Assembly (NCBI RefSeq): GCF_027158205.1
Contig: NZ_JAPVLU010000021.1
Coordinates: 1-50,961 of the forward strand
From: Streptomyces sp. H39-S7
GTDB lineage: Bacteria; Actinomycetota; Actinomycetes; Streptomycetales; Streptomycetaceae
Direction of reading: 5' to 3'
Length of the DNA stretch: 50,961 nt
In this document: positions 48,714 to 50,961 of the stretch, piece after piece
Position numbering within the stretch: position 1 is the stretch's first letter
Layout of the letters: each line of letters begins with the position of its first letter
Made by a program: the position numbers and the translations under genes
The notes under the pieces: generated by a model
The model's database searches: none
What the model saw: only the letters and a program-made list of their open reading frames with translations
What the model was told of the DNA's origin: nothing

Positions 48714-50927
48714 GTGATCCGCGCCCTGACCGGATACTCCACCAGAAACCCGTGGAAGGTCATCGCCGTCTGGGCGGTGCTGGGAATCGTTATGACCGCT
48801 GTGAGTTCCGCGTTGATCTATCGCGTCACGCAGAACCAGACCGGGGATTTCCTGCCCAAGACCTACGACTCGGCCGCCGCGCTGGAAATCGCCGAGGACC
48901 GGTTCGGCGTGAAACCCGACGCCAATACGGTCACCGTGCTGGTCGCCCGACCCGATGGCAAGGCCCTGACCGCCGCGGACCGGCGGCGGATCGGCGCCGA
49001 GGCCGAGAAGCTGGGCCGACACCGGGTCACCATGCCCGAGCCCGACGACGGCGGACCGTCCTTCCTGCTCAAGGACTACTCGCAGACACCGCGGGTCGCT
49101 CCGGCCATGACGGCGCCCGACCTGAGTTTCGAGCTGCTCTCCGCGGAACTGGTCGGAAACGCCTCGGATCCCGGAATGCAGGACCTCTACCGCGCCTTCC
49201 GGGATGCCGCCCGCGCGCAGTTCACCGACGCGGGAATGCGCACCGGATTCACCGGCGGTCTGGCCGACACCGTGGACACCACCGCCGCCGGGGAGACCGC
49301 CTCGAAGATCACGTCGATGCTCGTCATCGGGCTGATCGTGCTGCTCAACGTGCTGGTGTTCCGCAGCGTTCTCGCGGCCCTGCTCCCCCTCCTGGCGGTC
49401 GTCTTCATCGGCGGTGTGGCGTCGGGCGCCGTGGTCGGCGCCGCGATGCTCACCGGCATCAAACTCGACCCGGGCACCCCCTCCCTGATCAGCGTGGTCC
49501 TGCTCGGCATCGGCACCGACTACCTGCTGTTCCTGCTGTTCCGCTTCCGCGAGCGACTGCGGGCGCAGCCGGAGCAGCATGCCCGTACGGTGGCCGGTGA
49601 GGTGTCGGGCCGGGTGGGTAACGCGATCACCTCGGCGGCGCTGACGATCGTCGCCGCCTTCGCCACCCTCGGCATCGCGTCCTTCGGGCAGTTCCGCGTG
49701 CTGGGTCCGGCCATCGCCGTCTCGGTCCTGGTCATGCTGCTGGGCAGTCTCACCTTGATGCCGGCCATGCTGGCGGCTGCCGGGCGCAAGATGTTCTGGC
49801 CCTCGCGGGCCCTCAAGCGCGAGCCCCGCGCGGGCTCTGCCGGCCGCTTGGGTGACCTCGTCGCACGACGGCCGCTGATGATGCTCGTCGCCTCGGTCGC
49901 CCTGCTGGGCGCGCTGGCCGCCGGACTGGTCGGGATCCGTATGGACTACGCCGTGAGTTCGGGAGGCCCGCGCACGGCGGCCGCGACGACCGCCACCGAG
50001 ATCTCTCAAGCCCTGCCGGCCGGTGTGTCGGACCCGACGAGTGTCTTCGTGACCGCCAAGGACGGCGGCACCCTGGCCGCGGACCGGCTCGACGGTTTGT
50101 CCCGGGCGCTCACCCAGGTCAAGGGGGTGGGCCAGGTCGGCAGAACCACCTTGAACGATGATCATCGTGCGGCACGGATCGACCTCTATCTGACAGCGGA
50201 TCCGCAGACCCAGCAGGCCCGGGATCTGGTATCCGGGCCGCTGCGGGACGCGGTCGCCGCCCACACTCCCGCCGGTACGACCGCACACGTGGGCGGAACG
50301 GCAGCGATATTCGCCGACATATCGACCGCTGTCGACCACGATCTGAAGATCGTCTTCCCCGTCGCGGCCGTGCTGATCTCCTTGATTCTGCTCGTCCTGC
50401 TGCGGAGCCTGCTCGCGCCGATGATCCTCATGCTCTCCGTCGGTCTCGGTTTCGCTGCCACCCTCGGCGCCTCCACGCTGCTGTTCCAGCACCTGCTGGA
50501 CAAGCCGGGCGTCAACTTCACCCTTCCCCTCGTGCTGTTCCTGTTCGTCGTCGCCCTCGGCACCGACTACAACATCCTGATCAGTGACCGCATACGGGAG
50601 GAGATGGAGCGGCCGGGACCGGCCCGGGCGGCCGTGGCCCGCGCCGTACGACACACCACCCCGGCCATCGCGACCGCGGGCCTGGTCCTGGCCGGCTCCT
50701 TCGCCAGTCTCGCCGCCACACCGGCCAGCCGGCAGGTCGGTTTCGCAACAGCTCTGGGCATCATGCTCTCCGCGTTCGTCCTGTCGATCGTGCTGGTGCC
50801 CGCGCTGGCCGCGCTGCTCGGCCGGAGCATCTGGTGGCCGATCCGCCCTGGCCGGCACACCGGCCGTTCCCCGCAGCACCGTGCGGACATGCCGACGCAG
50901 GAGCGTGACCGGGTGTCGTCCTACTGA
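48714..50927 (+). CDS. MmpL-type RND transporter
   Basis: 737 residues from the GTG at 48714, behind GGAGGA (48703-48708). There are two halves, each with one N-terminal helix, a large outer loop and a five-helix bundle. The proton-relay Asp-Tyr pairs are visible: LGIGTDYLLFLLFRFRE (Asp269-Tyr270) and VALGTDYNILISDRIRE (Asp618-Tyr619). A linker is near 365-385. MmpL proteins export lipids, pigments or drugs. It is divergent from the HK-RR-P450 operon, suggesting control by that kinase. A terminator follows the stop. Confidence 0.94.
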   Translation: MIRALTGYSTRNPWKVIAVWAVLGIVMTAVSSALIYRVTQNQTGDFLPKTYDSAAALEIAEDRFGVKPDANTVTVLVARPDGKALTAADRRRIGAEAEKLGRHRVTMPEPDDGGPSFLLKDYSQTPRVAPAMTAPDLSFELLSAELVGNASDPGMQDLYRAFRDAARAQFTDAGMRTGFTGGLADTVDTTAAGETASKITSMLVIGLIVLLNVLVFRSVLAALLPLLAVVFIGGVASGAVVGAAMLTGIKLDPGTPSLISVVLLGIGTDYLLFLLFRFRERLRAQPEQHARTVAGEVSGRVGNAITSAALTIVAAFATLGIASFGQFRVLGPAIAVSVLVMLLGSLTLMPAMLAAAGRKMFWPSRALKREPRAGSAGRLGDLVARRPLMMLVASVALLGALAAGLVGIRMDYAVSSGGPRTAAATTATEISQALPAGVSDPTSVFVTAKDGGTLAADRLDGLSRALTQVKGVGQVGRTTLNDDHRAARIDLYLTADPQTQQARDLVSGPLRDAVAAHTPAGTTAHVGGTAAIFADISTAVDHDLKIVFPVAAVLISLILLVLLRSLLAPMILMLSVGLGFAATLGASTLLFQHLLDKPGVNFTLPLVLFLFVVALGTDYNILISDRIREEMERPGPARAAVARAVRHTTPAIATAGLVLAGSFASLAATPASRQVGFATALGIMLSAFVLSIVLVPALAALLGRSIWWPIRPGRHTGRSPQHRADMPTQERDRVSSY

Positions 50928-50939
50928 CCCGCCCGTCGT

Positions 50940-50961
50940 GTCCCCGCACACCGGCGGGGAC
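50940..50961 (+). terminator. Terminator of the MmpL gene, at the window end
   Basis: Perfect 8-bp stem GTCCCCGC (50940-50947) with GCGGGGAC (50954-50961) and a 6-base loop, 12 bases after the stop codon. The stem may extend past the window. Confidence 0.7.

Noticed and set aside
48444..50951. The kinase reading frame stays open upstream across the whole transporter gene, giving a 1232-codon minus-strand frame.
   Set aside because: The extra part is antisense to the transporter, has repetitive Arg/Gly/Gln-rich composition and no motif, while a strong ribosome site and membrane start lie at 48443.
1..50961. tRNA, rRNA, CRISPR arrays, transposases, attachment sites.
   Set aside because: None seen: no cloverleaf or CCA-type ends, no spaced repeats, and no transposase or integrase motif in any frame.

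Overview
The window looks like a stretch of a Streptomyces-type actinomycete chromosome. It is very GC-rich with strong third-position G/C bias. It carries a WhiB-family regulator, F420-linked enzyme families, Tat-secreted enzymes, an actinobacterial small cold-shock gene, and a single in-frame TTA (bldA-type) codon. I see no rRNA, tRNA, CRISPR array, complete insertion sequence or prophage. Most genes are ordinary regulatory, stress and enzyme genes in short operons.

Region by region. 0-8 kb: a cold-shock protein with a structured leader, a small conserved protein, a DUF6215-like protein, a GlxA/FtrA-type regulator divergent from a saccharopine-dehydrogenase-like enzyme, a VOC protein, and two Tat-exported proteins (metallophosphoesterase plus LamG, and a PHP-domain protein). 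8-10 kb: a translationally coupled trio of a small membrane protein, an XRE-HTH/sigma-region-4 fusion and an unknown. 10.6-17 kb: hydrolase, PPOX flavoenzyme, HEAT-repeat protein, a VanJ/StaP-like membrane phosphatase, and a MarR-GNAT fusion coupled to an alpha/beta hydrolase with a palindrome between them. 17-21 kb: DHFR-like reductase, a 57-aa CsbD stress protein behind a SigB-like promoter, and a PadR regulator with a perfect 11-bp inverted repeat in front of two membrane-protein genes.

21-32 kb reads as a general-stress neighbourhood: a MerR regulator; an overlapping RsbQ-like hydrolase / RsbP-like PAS-PP2C phosphatase / STAS antagonist operon; a PRC-barrel protein; an APH-like kinase; a membrane Ser/Thr kinase with the TTA codon; a frameshifted PfpI/DJ-1 gene; a pyruvate-oxidase-like TPP enzyme; an F420-dependent LLM oxidoreductase; and a WhiB1/WblE-like protein. 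Bacillus subtilis SigB controls relatives of several of these families, so I infer that the cluster is controlled by a SigB-like partner-switching system. No sigma factor or anti-sigma kinase lies in the window.

34-41.6 kb is the most unusual part: a five-gene, tightly coupled minus-strand operon encoding a SWIM zinc-finger protein, an unassigned 462-aa protein, a VWA protein, a MoxR-type AAA+ ATPase and a 938-aa DUF5682-like protein with TraB/EreA-like motifs. A secreted DUF5829-like protein follows. This is the best candidate for a poorly described multi-component system, with MoxR-VWA chaperone pairs such as RavA-ViaA as the nearest analogy. 41.7-51 kb: ABM monooxygenase, small membrane proteins, a DUF4232 lipoprotein, proline iminopeptidase, and a histidine kinase-response regulator-cytochrome P450 operon divergent from an MmpL-type transporter. 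The interval between the kinase and the transporter holds two overlapping, mutually exclusive hairpins.
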